From: Bacteroidales bacterium
Lineage (GTDB): Bacteria > Bacteroidota > Bacteroidia > Bacteroidales > WCHB1-69
Assembly (NCBI GenBank): GCA_031254735.1
Contig: JAIRTU010000166.1
Location: 1 to 5,392 of the forward strand
DNA length: 5,392 nucleotides
Direction: 5' to 3'
Within the stretch, counting starts at the first letter, position 1. Each line of letters opens with the position of its first letter. Made by a program: the position numbers and the translations under genes. The notes under the pieces are model-generated. The model worked only from the letters and a program-made list of their open reading frames with translations, was not told the origin of the DNA and searched no databases. This document shows positions 1 to 5,392 of the stretch, one piece after another.

Positions 1-73
1 AGATGGAAGCTATCACGCTTTTGCAGGAAGAAATCGTCTAAACGACTAAAATAATTTCTACTATTGTAGATTG

Positions 74-100
74 TAACGCAAGAATCAACGCCTTGCGTTA
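74..100 (+). repeat. Perfect inverted repeat forming one spacer
   Basis: Spacer 72-100 is almost wholly an inverted repeat: TAACGCAAG at 74-82 and CTTGCGTTA at 92-100, separated by a 9-nt loop (83-91). The guide RNA from this unit would fold on itself. It may have been copied from a hairpin such as a terminator or a palindromic site in the invading DNA; that origin is inference. Confidence 0.9.
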
Positions 101-257
101 GTCTAAACGACTAAAATAATTTCTACTATTGTAGATCCGAAATAACCGCCGAAATTACCTTTGAGTCTAAACGACTAAAATAATTTCTACTATTGTAGAT
201 CTGAACCCTCTTCTTTTGAGTGTGTTTGAGTCTAAACGACTAAAATAATTTCTACTA

Positions 258-288
258 TTGTAGATAGACGTGAATTAAGTTATCTTTG
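258..288 (+). promoter_or_regulatory. Possible promoter inside the CRISPR array
   Basis: TTG at 258-260, inside the handle of the fourth full repeat, is followed after exactly 20 bp by TATCTTTG at 281-288 in the spacer. This fits the Bacteroidota housekeeping-sigma consensus (TTG, 19-20 bp, TAnnTTTG) and equals the promoter at 586-616 in spacing and -7 sequence. The start would fall in the first bases of the repeat at 292, upstream of the handle, so the transcript could still be processed by Cas12a. Activity is inferred from sequence only. Confidence 0.35.
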
Positions 289-543
289 AAAGTCTAAACG
301 ACTAAAATAATTTCTACTATTGTAGATCAACTGTCGGAAGAACCTATTTTTGAGTCTAAACGACTAAAATAATTTCTACTATTGTAGATCCATTGTCATC
401 GTATATAGCGGTTGAGTCTAAACGACTAAAATAATTTCTACTATTGTAGATAATTATCTTCTTAACATCTCCATTAGCATGTCTAAACGACTAAAATAAT
501 TTCTACTATTGTAGATGGATATGTGATAATGTCTATTGTTTCG

Positions 544-563
544 GTCTAAACGACTAAATTAAT
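544..563 (+). repeat. Degenerate terminal CRISPR repeat
   Basis: The first 15 bases match the repeat exactly, position 16 differs (T for A), and positions 17-20 (TAAT) match. Similarity then stops, so the handle stem-loop is absent. Decay of the last repeat is normal at the leader-distal end of an array. Without the hairpin this copy cannot yield a guide, so the 517-543 spacer is the last functional one. Confidence 0.9.
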
Positions 564-585
564 ACCGAAAAAAACGGAAAACTAC

Positions 586-616
586 TTGCATATCTCCGAA
601 AAATGTTGTATCTTTG
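586..616 (+). promoter_or_regulatory. Bacteroidota-type promoter downstream of array
   Basis: TTG at 586-588, a 20-bp spacer and TATCTTTG at 609-616 match the Bacteroidota primary promoter consensus at every defined position. It lies 22 bp past the decayed last repeat and points right. Transcription should start at about 621-624. The nearest clear gene starts at 951, so it drives either a small RNA or a long leader for that gene. Confidence 0.6.
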
Positions 617-645
617 TAAGATCGGCGCATGAGTTTTTGCAATGA

Positions 646-722
646 CGAAACGAAAAAGCGATGTTATTCACTATTGATTATTACTATTTGTCTTTTTCGT
701 TTGCGGGTGGCGATTTTTTTTT
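646..722 (+). other. Long-loop inverted repeat plus T9; possible small RNA
   Basis: AAACGAAAAAG at 648-658 pairs perfectly with CTTTTTCGTTT at 692-702 (11 bp, 33-nt loop). Two more pairs (646-647 with 704-705) form if G703 bulges. An 11-nt G-rich stretch and nine T's (714-722) follow. With the promoter at 586-616 this would give a transcript of about 100 nt ending at the T run. The loop is long and the T run is not flush with the stem, so the terminator shape is imperfect. Nothing matches an RNA family I recognise. Confidence 0.3.
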
Positions 723-890
723 CGACAAAAAAAATATTCATCATAAATCGTCAAGCAGTGTAATTACAGATAAGTCCGTTTCCGACGATATAGAGGCGAT
801 TTTGAGCGTTTGAGACCCGAAATTTTGCAAGAAAAAAAAGAATCATCGTTGAGAAAAAATGAACTTAAAAAATTTTTTTATAAAAAACAG
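723..890. other. A/T-rich intergenic stretch without gene
   Basis: I see no supported gene here. Notable content is homopolymeric: A8 at 727-734, which with the T9 just before it makes an A/T-only inverted repeat around CGAC; an A8 run near 833-840; and the near-palindrome TAAAAAATTTTTTTA at 866-880. Such A/T tracts just upstream of the promoter candidate at 891-920 could bend DNA or act as an UP-like element; that is inference. Confidence 0.6.
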
Positions 891-920
891 CTGAACGTAA
901 CGATTTTTTTTTTACCTTAG
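891..920 (+). promoter_or_regulatory. Probable promoter of the OmpA-family gene
   Basis: TACCTTAG at 913-920 matches TAnnTTTG at five of six defined positions. CTG at 891-893, 19 bp upstream, is a one-mismatch -33 TTG. A start near 926 would give a leader of about 25 nt before the ATG at 951. The leader has no clear Shine-Dalgarno, which is common in Bacteroidota. It is weaker than the site at 586-616. Confidence 0.4.
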
Positions 921-950
921 CAAATTCAAATAATTCAAACTTGAAGTAGT

Positions 951-3464
951 ATGACAATCATTAGAAGAATAACTTTTTTTATTAGTTTCACGCTGATTTT
1001 CAGCGGTATATCTTTCGCCCAAAAAGTTCCGGCGGCGGAAGCGGATAAAGCATTTTCAACGTTTCAATACAAAACTGCTGCCGATTTATACAAAAAAGCA
1101 TACGGTAAGGTGAAAAAAAACCTTGTGGAAAAGCGAAGAATTATGTTCCGCATGTCGGAATGTTACTCTATGATGGGAGATTTAAAAAGAGCGGAACAAC
1201 AGTATCTCCGCTTGGAGAAAGTAAATTATCAGAAATATAATCCTCTGATATTTATGCGTCTGGCAGATATTTATCGGATAAAGAAAGATTATCCGACTGC
1301 GTTGAAGTATTACGAAAAATACAAAGCGGTTGCACCGGACGACCCCAGAACCGATTCTCGTATCGAATCCTGCAAACTTGCACCGCAATGGATCAACAAC
1401 CCGACACGGCACGAAGTGGAAAATATGAAGAAACTCAATTCTCCGCAGAGTGACTGGTCGCCTGCGTGGGGAGTGCCAACCAAAGAAAACGAAATTGTTT
1501 TCACCTCGTCCAGAGAGGGAAGCACAGGAAAAGCAGAAGACGTCTGGTCGGGACAGTCGTTTTCCGATTTGTATGTCTCAACCAAGCCAAAGAGCAAACT
1601 TGTTGATTTCCCGGGAGAATGGACTGCCCCTGTTTTGTTGGACAAAAACGAAATTGTCAATACCGATGCCAACGAGGGAGAAGGGTCTTTAAACCCCAAA
1701 GGAACAACTCTGTATTTTACACGCTGCCCCAACGAAAAGAAAACCCTTTCTTACTGTAAAATATATCAGGTAACCAAAAAAGGAAAATCATGGGGAACAC
1801 CCGAAGAAATTGTAATCGGTCCCGACAGCTTCGATTATGTGCATCCCACCGTTTCTTCCGACGAATTGACCCTGTATTTCTCTTCCGATATGCCGGGATC
1901 GAACGGAGGATATGATATTTGGGCTATTTCCAGAGATAAAAAATCAAGACCTTTTGGTTCGCCTGTCAATTTGGGAACGAATATAAACAGTTACGATCAC
2001 GAGATGTTTCCTTCGTTGGAAAATGACACCACTCTGTATTTTTCGTCCAAAGGACATGTCGGATTGGGCGGGTATGATATTTTCAAGTCTAAAAAAGAAA
2101 ACGGAGAGTGGACGCCTGCCGAAAACATGAAATATCCTGTCAATTCCGAAGCGGACGATTATGGTATTCTGTTCGATCACAGTCCGGTGCTTGATCCGGC
2201 TTCCGGCTTTCAATTTATAGAAAAAGGATATTTTACGTCCAACCGTGCGGGCGGAAGAGGGATGGACGATATTTGGACATTCAAACTTCGTCCTTTGGTG
2301 TTTACCCTGTCGGGATTTGTGCGAGACAGCGTAACACGTCAGTTTATCGACGGTGCTGCCGTAACCGTCACGGCTACCGACGGAAGTTCGTACAAAACAA
2401 CCACAGACATTCGCGGGTATTACAATTTTGACAAAACCAAAATACTGGGCGAACTTACGTATGATATTACCGTTAAAAAAGACGGATACTACGAAAACGA
2501 CAATGCAAAAGGACGCGAAACCACAGTGGGTTTAACCGAAAACAAAGACCTCAAACGCGATTTTGTCATCAATCCGCTACCCAAAGACCCTGTGGTATTA
2601 CCGGATATTTTGTTTAAGTTGGGGGAATGGGATTTATTGCCCGCCTCCAAAGATTCGTTGCAGGTGTTGTTGAAGATTATGGAAGAAAATCCGACCTTTG
2701 TAATAGAGTTGCGGGCACACACAGATAATCGTCCGATTCCTATGACAAACGATACATTGTCTCAACGTCGGGCGCAGTCTTCGGTGAATTATCTGATTGA
2801 AGAAGGCATCGACCCCGAACGCTTGGTTGCCAAAGGATATGGCGAACGTTCGCCTCGTATATTAGACAAAGACAGAACTTCAAGAGGATATACCTTTAAA
2901 AAGGGAACTCGGTTGACGGCAGAATATATCAACTCTTTACGTTCAAGGAATGAACAGGAAGCCGCTCACGATCTGAACCGTCGTACGGAATTTCTTATTC
3001 TGCGTGATGATTATGTTCCAAAAGACAAAGTAGAAGATGTTGACAGAAAAGCAACCATCAGCATTGTTATGGAAGATTTTATTCCTGTGCAGATAGAAGA
3101 AAATGCGGTGTACGGAACATGTTATGTAAACAGCAAAACGCTTCGTTTCACCATAGAACAGGGCGTGGAGAAATTTACTGTCTCGTATGAACAAGCCATG
3201 CGTTTCTTAAAAGATGCGACTATTACGGTGGGCGATTTTGAATTGGGCGTCGAGGCTATTGTTGCCGAAGACGGAACCATTATCGATAAATCGGTTTTAT
3301 ACCTCAACTCTGTACAGATAGGCGATGATGTGCTTGAAAATGTGGAAGTAAAAGTTATCAAAGATCAAAAAGTACCCATTGTCATCGGAAGCAAAACCTT
3401 TGAAGAAGAATTTGGAAAATATACTGTTAATCAAAACGAGGGCAAATTGATTTTTAACAAGTAA
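951..3464 (+). CDS. PorE-like OmpA-family periplasmic protein
   Basis: The 837-residue product is probably a periplasmic protein that anchors an envelope complex to peptidoglycan. Domains in order: a signal peptide (about 1-23, ending SFA, no lipobox Cys); TPR-like helices (about 32-130); a beta-propeller of PD40/WD40-like blades (about 160-445, with repeated LYFSS and GGYDI motifs); a carboxypeptidase-regulatory-like beta-sandwich (about 450-540); an OmpA C-terminal domain (about 550-690); and an extra domain (about 700-837). The OmpA domain keeps the peptidoglycan-binding pair D592 (in HTDN) and R607 (in QRRA), 15 residues apart as in E. coli OmpA, and ends near NRRTEF. The TPR/propeller/CRD/OmpA order is that of PorE (PG1058) of the type IX secretion system, so a T9SS role is plausible but unproven. 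The C-terminal domain resembles retropepsins, with EQGV (736-739) where DTGA is expected and PIVIG (809-813) as the second glycine motif. The ATG is followed directly by the signal peptide, which supports this start. Confidence 0.9.
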   Translation: MTIIRRITFFISFTLIFSGISFAQKVPAAEADKAFSTFQYKTAADLYKKAYGKVKKNLVEKRRIMFRMSECYSMMGDLKRAEQQYLRLEKVNYQKYNPLIFMRLADIYRIKKDYPTALKYYEKYKAVAPDDPRTDSRIESCKLAPQWINNPTRHEVENMKKLNSPQSDWSPAWGVPTKENEIVFTSSREGSTGKAEDVWSGQSFSDLYVSTKPKSKLVDFPGEWTAPVLLDKNEIVNTDANEGEGSLNPKGTTLYFTRCPNEKKTLSYCKIYQVTKKGKSWGTPEEIVIGPDSFDYVHPTVSSDELTLYFSSDMPGSNGGYDIWAISRDKKSRPFGSPVNLGTNINSYDHEMFPSLENDTTLYFSSKGHVGLGGYDIFKSKKENGEWTPAENMKYPVNSEADDYGILFDHSPVLDPASGFQFIEKGYFTSNRAGGRGMDDIWTFKLRPLVFTLSGFVRDSVTRQFIDGAAVTVTATDGSSYKTTTDIRGYYNFDKTKILGELTYDITVKKDGYYENDNAKGRETTVGLTENKDLKRDFVINPLPKDPVVLPDILFKLGEWDLLPASKDSLQVLLKIMEENPTFVIELRAHTDNRPIPMTNDTLSQRRAQSSVNYLIEEGIDPERLVAKGYGERSPRILDKDRTSRGYTFKKGTRLTAEYINSLRSRNEQEAAHDLNRRTEFLILRDDYVPKDKVEDVDRKATISIVMEDFIPVQIEENAVYGTCYVNSKTLRFTIEQGVEKFTVSYEQAMRFLKDATITVGDFELGVEAIVAEDGTIIDKSVLYLNSVQIGDDVLENVEVKVIKDQKVPIVIGSKTFEEEFGKYTVNQNEGKLIFNK

Positions 3465-3493
3465 GAACATTTTACATTAATTTTTAGAAGATC

Positions 3494-3525
3494 GGAAGAG
3501 GAAGATGTTACAGTCTTCCTCTTTC
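3494..3525 (+). terminator. Intergenic hairpin, possible terminator or leader element
   Basis: AAGAGGAAGA (3496-3505) pairs perfectly with TCTTCCTCTT (3514-3523) around an 8-nt loop. One G-U and one G-C pair extend the stem to 12 bp. It lies 30 bp after the OmpA-family stop and only 17 bp before the permease ATG. The 3' side continues TCTCAATAG without a U run, so it is not a textbook intrinsic terminator. It could instead be a leader or mRNA-processing hairpin of the permease transcript. I found no TAnnTTTG promoter between the two genes. Confidence 0.45.
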
Positions 3526-3542
3526 TCAATAGTAAGATCGAG

Positions 3543-4772
3543 ATGAGCCTGTTTTTTCAAGGAAAAACCCATTACAAAGCACAGTCGTTGCAAAGCATTG
3601 CGTGGCGGAAGTTTCGCAAAAACACACAGGGAATGATTTTGATTTGTTTTTTAGGGTTTGTAAGCATTATTTCTCTGTTGGGCTATTTGATTACGCCCGA
3701 TCATACGCCGTATGCCAACGAACAAATATTGCAAATCCGTCTGCAAAAACCCATGTCGAAGATTACTTTTTTGCAGGTGCGGAAAAATTATCCGATAGAA
3801 AAAAGGAATTTCTTCCTCAAAATGCTTTTTGGTCAGCCTGCTTTTTATACCTCTGTTCCCGTAACATCGTATTCTTTCTCTGCCGATTCTATTTTTGTTG
3901 AACTTTTTAACGAATCTCCCCCTTACAACCGCATGCAATACAGCCTTGCAGATGTTGTATTTCCGACAGAAGAAAATATTTCGACAGAGATGATCGGAGA
4001 AAACATCGTATTTACAGATATTTATCACAAACAACACAGTCTGCCGGTTGATCAATTGCAGGCAATGGCAAAAGAAAATATCATTACCAAAACCTGTTAT
4101 CTGGGAACCGACCGTTATGGAAGAGACGTCTTGAGTCAGCTGATCATTGGGGCGAGAGTAAGTCTTTCGGTGGGGTTTGTCTCTGTCTTTATCGCTCTGA
4201 TTATCGGTGTTTTTCTGGGATCGATAGCGGGTTATTTTCGAGGAGTGACAGACGATATTATTATGTGGTTTATCAATGTGGTGTGGTCTATTCCTACGTT
4301 ATTGCTGGTAATTGCCATCAGTTTTGCCTTGGGAACAGGATTTTGGCAGATATTTATCGCTATCGGTCTTACGATGTGGGTGGATATTGCCCGCGTAGTG
4401 CGGGGACAGGTTATCTCTTTGAGAGAAAAAGAATTTGTGGAGGCTTCCAAAGCATTGGGATTCAAAAGTTTTACTATCATCTTCAAACATATTATTCCCA
4501 ACATCACAGGGACTATCATTGTGATTGTTGCCGCCAATTTCGCCTCGGCTATTCTCACCGAAGCGAGCCTTAGCTTTTTGGGAATAGGCGTGCAAGCACC
4601 CATGCCCTCGTGGGGAACAATGATAAAAGAAAACTACGGATACATTATTTTGGATTATGCTTATCTTGCTGTTGTTCCGGGAGTTGCCATTATGCTTTTG
4701 GTCTTGTGTTTTATGCTGATGGGCAATGTGTTGCGAGATGTTATGGACGTGAAAGACAAAGGAAGTCAATAA
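3543..4772 (+). CDS. Oligopeptide/dipeptide ABC transporter permease (DppC/OppC family)
   Basis: This 409-residue inner-membrane protein is one of the two permease subunits of a peptide- or nickel-type importer; it would pair with a DppB-like permease, two ATPases and a binding protein. The family signature GTDRYGRDV (188-196) and following GARVSL precede the core membrane segments at about 205-230, 240-262, 265-285, 322-345 and 372-395. The first membrane segment is at about 31-50. The cytoplasmic EAA loop that docks on the ATPase is clear: EASKALGF (300-307) through HIIPN (316-320). The conserved FLGIGVQAPMPSWG (345-358) follows. It is about 100 residues longer than E. coli DppC/OppC. The excess lies between the first membrane segment and GTD (about 52-180), predicted to be periplasmic. 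The partner subunits are not in this window. The upstream spacer lacks a strong Shine-Dalgarno, but the N-terminus aligns well with the family. Substrate cannot be told from sequence. Confidence 0.92.
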   Translation: MSLFFQGKTHYKAQSLQSIAWRKFRKNTQGMILICFLGFVSIISLLGYLITPDHTPYANEQILQIRLQKPMSKITFLQVRKNYPIEKRNFFLKMLFGQPAFYTSVPVTSYSFSADSIFVELFNESPPYNRMQYSLADVVFPTEENISTEMIGENIVFTDIYHKQHSLPVDQLQAMAKENIITKTCYLGTDRYGRDVLSQLIIGARVSLSVGFVSVFIALIIGVFLGSIAGYFRGVTDDIIMWFINVVWSIPTLLLVIAISFALGTGFWQIFIAIGLTMWVDIARVVRGQVISLREKEFVEASKALGFKSFTIIFKHIIPNITGTIIVIVAANFASAILTEASLSFLGIGVQAPMPSWGTMIKENYGYIILDYAYLAVVPGVAIMLLVLCFMLMGNVLRDVMDVKDKGSQ

Positions 4773-4835
4773 TAAAACAAAGAAACCGGTTTTGTTGAAG
4801 CGAAAATCAACCGGAAACAAAAAACAGGCTCGATA

Positions 4836-5174
4836 ATGAATAAAAAAGATAATATATTTGATCTTCATCATGTTGATTTTTCAAGCGGAGAAGAGATTGT
4901 TGAGGTTTTAACACAGAAAAAGAACGTTCGGATAGAGCGGATTATCTCTTCCGGCGAAGTGAGTGCGGAAGATTTTTGGTACGACCAACCCGAAGATGAA
5001 TTTGTTGTGGTTTTGCAGGGAGAAGCAAAGATTTTGTTTGAAGACGGAGAGGAACAATTGCTCAACCCGGGCGATTATCTTATTATCCCTTCCCGGAAGA
5101 AACACCGCGTTTCGTATACTTCTTCCAATCCCAAATGTATTTGGTTAGCCGTATTTTACAACGAAAACATATAA
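4836..5174 (+). CDS. Small single-domain cupin protein
   Basis: This 112-residue protein is one cupin beta-barrel with no signal peptide, so probably cytoplasmic. The first cupin motif is recognisable as E55, six residues, G62 (EFVVVLQG), but the usual HxH pair is missing: the segment reads FWYDQPED. The second motif is clear: G79, D80, P85, H90 (GDYLIIP then KKH). Only one Glu and one His of the classical metal set therefore remain, so metal binding is uncertain. FWYDQPEDE and WLAV near the end are typical of a widespread family of small uncharacterised cupins, for which I know no assigned reaction. It begins 63 bp after the permease stop in the same direction, with no clear promoter between, so co-transcription is likely. 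That gap carries a modest inverted repeat (CCGGTT 4786-4791, AACCGG 4809-4814). A link to peptide import is not implied by sequence. Confidence 0.88.
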   Translation: MNKKDNIFDLHHVDFSSGEEIVEVLTQKKNVRIERIISSGEVSAEDFWYDQPEDEFVVVLQGEAKILFEDGEEQLLNPGDYLIIPSRKKHRVSYTSSNPKCIWLAVFYNENI

Positions 5175-5202
5175 GCAGATTTTCACGAAAGACACTCCTT
5201 AA

Positions 5203-5262
5203 ACCTTCTTTGAATATGATTTCTCAAATCAGAGAAGGTATCCATATATTTTGTTTTTGTTT
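5203..5262 (+). terminator. Probable terminator after the cupin gene
   Basis: ACCTTCTTTGA (5203-5213) pairs with TCAGAGAAGGT (5229-5239), an 11-bp stem with one G-U pair and a 15-nt loop. T-rich DNA follows (5241-5262, including TTTTG and TTTTTG). A competing hairpin, TGATTT-CTC-AAATCA (5218-5232), overlaps the inner stem, so two folds are possible. It lies 28 bp after the cupin stop. Confidence 0.5.
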
Positions 5263-5273
5263 ATTACAGTATA

Positions 5274-5302
5274 CAAAGATACGATATTTTTGCTTATTGC
5301 AA
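5274..5302 (-). promoter_or_regulatory. Possible leftward promoter with overlapping operator
   Basis: On the minus strand TATCTTTG (plus 5281-5274) is a perfect TAnnTTTG element, the same eight bases as at 609-616. A TTG (plus 5302-5300) lies 18 bp upstream, slightly short of ideal. It would transcribe toward the 3' end of the cupin, where no leftward gene is visible, so its product would be a short or antisense RNA. A plus-strand TATTTTTG at 5285-5292 also fits the -7 consensus but has no well-placed TTG. Confidence 0.35.
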
Positions 5303-5308
5303 TAAGCA
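5291..5308. repeat. Perfect 18-bp palindrome
   Basis: TGCTTATTGCAATAAGCA is a perfect palindrome with T5 runs on both sides as read on the plus strand. It covers the -33 region of the possible leftward promoter, as an operator for a dimeric repressor would. Alternatively, on the plus strand it folds as GCTTAT-TGCA-ATAAGC followed by ATTTTTG, a weak terminator. The sequence alone does not separate the two. Confidence 0.6.
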
Positions 5309-5392
5309 TTTTTGAGTATGTAACACAAATCCGAAGAACGTAAACCCGGAACTCCCCGTTCGGCTTAGCCTCCGGCTGCCTTTCTCATTGTC
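5309..5392. other. Non-coding tail, possible edge of a dispersed repeat
   Basis: After T-rich DNA, base composition shifts abruptly at about 5344 to a GC-rich stretch with short nested inverted repeats: CCGGA/TCCGG (5346-5350, 5371-5375), GGC-TTA-GCC (5362-5370) and AGCC-TCC-GGCT (5367-5377). No reading frame on either strand gives a convincing gene. An open minus-strand frame entering from the right edge ends within the palindrome and is low in family-like content. The composition contrast suggests a repeat or mobile-element edge, without proof. Confidence 0.3.

Larger units (their letters stand above)
1..563 (+). CRISPR. Type V-A (Cas12a) CRISPR array, trailer end
   Basis: Eight identical 36-bp repeats lie at 36-71, 101-136, 165-200, 230-265, 292-327, 354-389, 416-451 and 481-516. 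Bases 1-4 (AGAT) are the end of an earlier repeat and 544-563 is a decayed last one. Each repeat begins GTCTAAACGACTAAAAT and ends in the Cas12a crRNA handle: AATTT, stem TCTAC, loop TATT, stem GTAGA, T. Cas12a cuts its own precursor just upstream of this handle, leaving handle-plus-spacer guides. The handle at the repeat 3' end and the decayed repeat on the right both set transcription left to right, so the leader lies outside the window to the left. The nine spacers are 31, 29, 28, 29, 26, 26, 26, 29 and 27 nt and mutually unrelated, apart from shared 3' ends (see findings). No cas gene is present here. The type assignment rests on the repeat alone but the handle is highly characteristic. 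Confidence 0.97.

Noticed and set aside
390..401. First 12 nt of a spacer (CCATTGTCATCG) match 3376-3387 in the OmpA-family gene: possible self-targeting
   Set aside because: The match stops after 12 nt, and the bases before the target read GTAC, not a TTTV PAM. One 12-nt hit among nine spacers in a window of this size is compatible with chance.
564..582. CCG-A7-CGG (565-577) as a terminator of the array
   Set aside because: The stem is only 3 bp and no T run follows on the plus strand.
629..763. A 44-codon open frame (begins MSFCNDETKK, with a hydrophobic middle) just downstream of the 586-616 promoter
   Set aside because: The ATG lies only about 5-8 nt after the expected transcription start, with no room for a ribosome site. 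The frame runs through the inverted repeat and the T9/A8 homopolymers, and the peptide resembles no family. It is not excluded as a leaderless small protein.
785..835. GTTTGAGAC-like bases (808-815) as a relic CRISPR repeat or second array
   Set aside because: Only a few bases match, there is no second copy, and there is no spacing periodicity.
4786..4814. CCGGTT/AACCGG inverted repeat between permease and cupin as a terminator
   Set aside because: The stem is 6 bp with a 17-nt loop and is followed by A-rich rather than T-rich DNA on the plus strand, so it does not support separating the two genes.
4299..4871. Minus-strand open frame of 190 codons opposite the permease and the cupin start
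   Set aside because: It lies antisense to a strongly supported permease with intact family motifs, and its translation is low-complexity without recognisable domains. Other long antisense frames in the window were dropped for the same reason.
5309..5392. tRNA or other structured RNA gene in the GC-rich tail
   Set aside because: I could not fold a cloverleaf or find TPsiC/anticodon-arm consensus on either strand; the paired segments are short and overlap one another.

Overview
The window looks like chromosomal DNA from a member of the Bacteroidota, most plausibly the order Bacteroidales (Porphyromonas-like). Three things suggest this: moderate-to-low GC with A/T-rich intergenic DNA, several matches to the Bacteroidota promoter consensus (TTG, about 20 bp, TAnnTTTG), and a large periplasmic OmpA-family protein with the TPR / beta-propeller / CRD / OmpA architecture known from PorE of the type IX secretion system. 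Genus is inference.

Bases 1-563 are the distal (trailer) end of a type V-A (Cas12a) CRISPR array: eight identical 36-bp repeats, the last four bases of another at the left edge, and a decayed terminal repeat at 544-563. The handle hairpin (TCTAC-TATT-GTAGA) at the repeat 3' end sets transcription left to right, so the leader and cas12a/cas4/cas1/cas2, if present, lie left of the window. The spacers are odd. One is a perfect 9-bp inverted repeat. Four of nine end in TTGA, and three carry a perfect TAnnTTTG promoter element just before the next repeat.

Bases 564-950 hold no convincing gene. They contain a near-ideal promoter (586-616) followed by a long-loop inverted repeat and a T9 run, possibly a small RNA, then A/T tracts and a weaker promoter for the next gene.

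Bases 951-5174 hold three plus-strand genes: the PorE-like OmpA-family protein with an extra C-terminal domain that resembles a retropepsin without its catalytic Asp; a DppC/OppC-type peptide ABC transporter permease with an enlarged periplasmic loop; and a small cupin. A hairpin separates the first two. The permease and cupin are 63 bp apart and may be co-transcribed. Nothing in the sequence ties the three functions into one pathway, and the permease's partner subunits are not in the window.

Bases 5175-5392 are non-coding as far as I can see: a probable terminator after the cupin, an 18-bp perfect palindrome overlapping a possible leftward promoter, and a GC-rich tail that may be part of a dispersed repeat.
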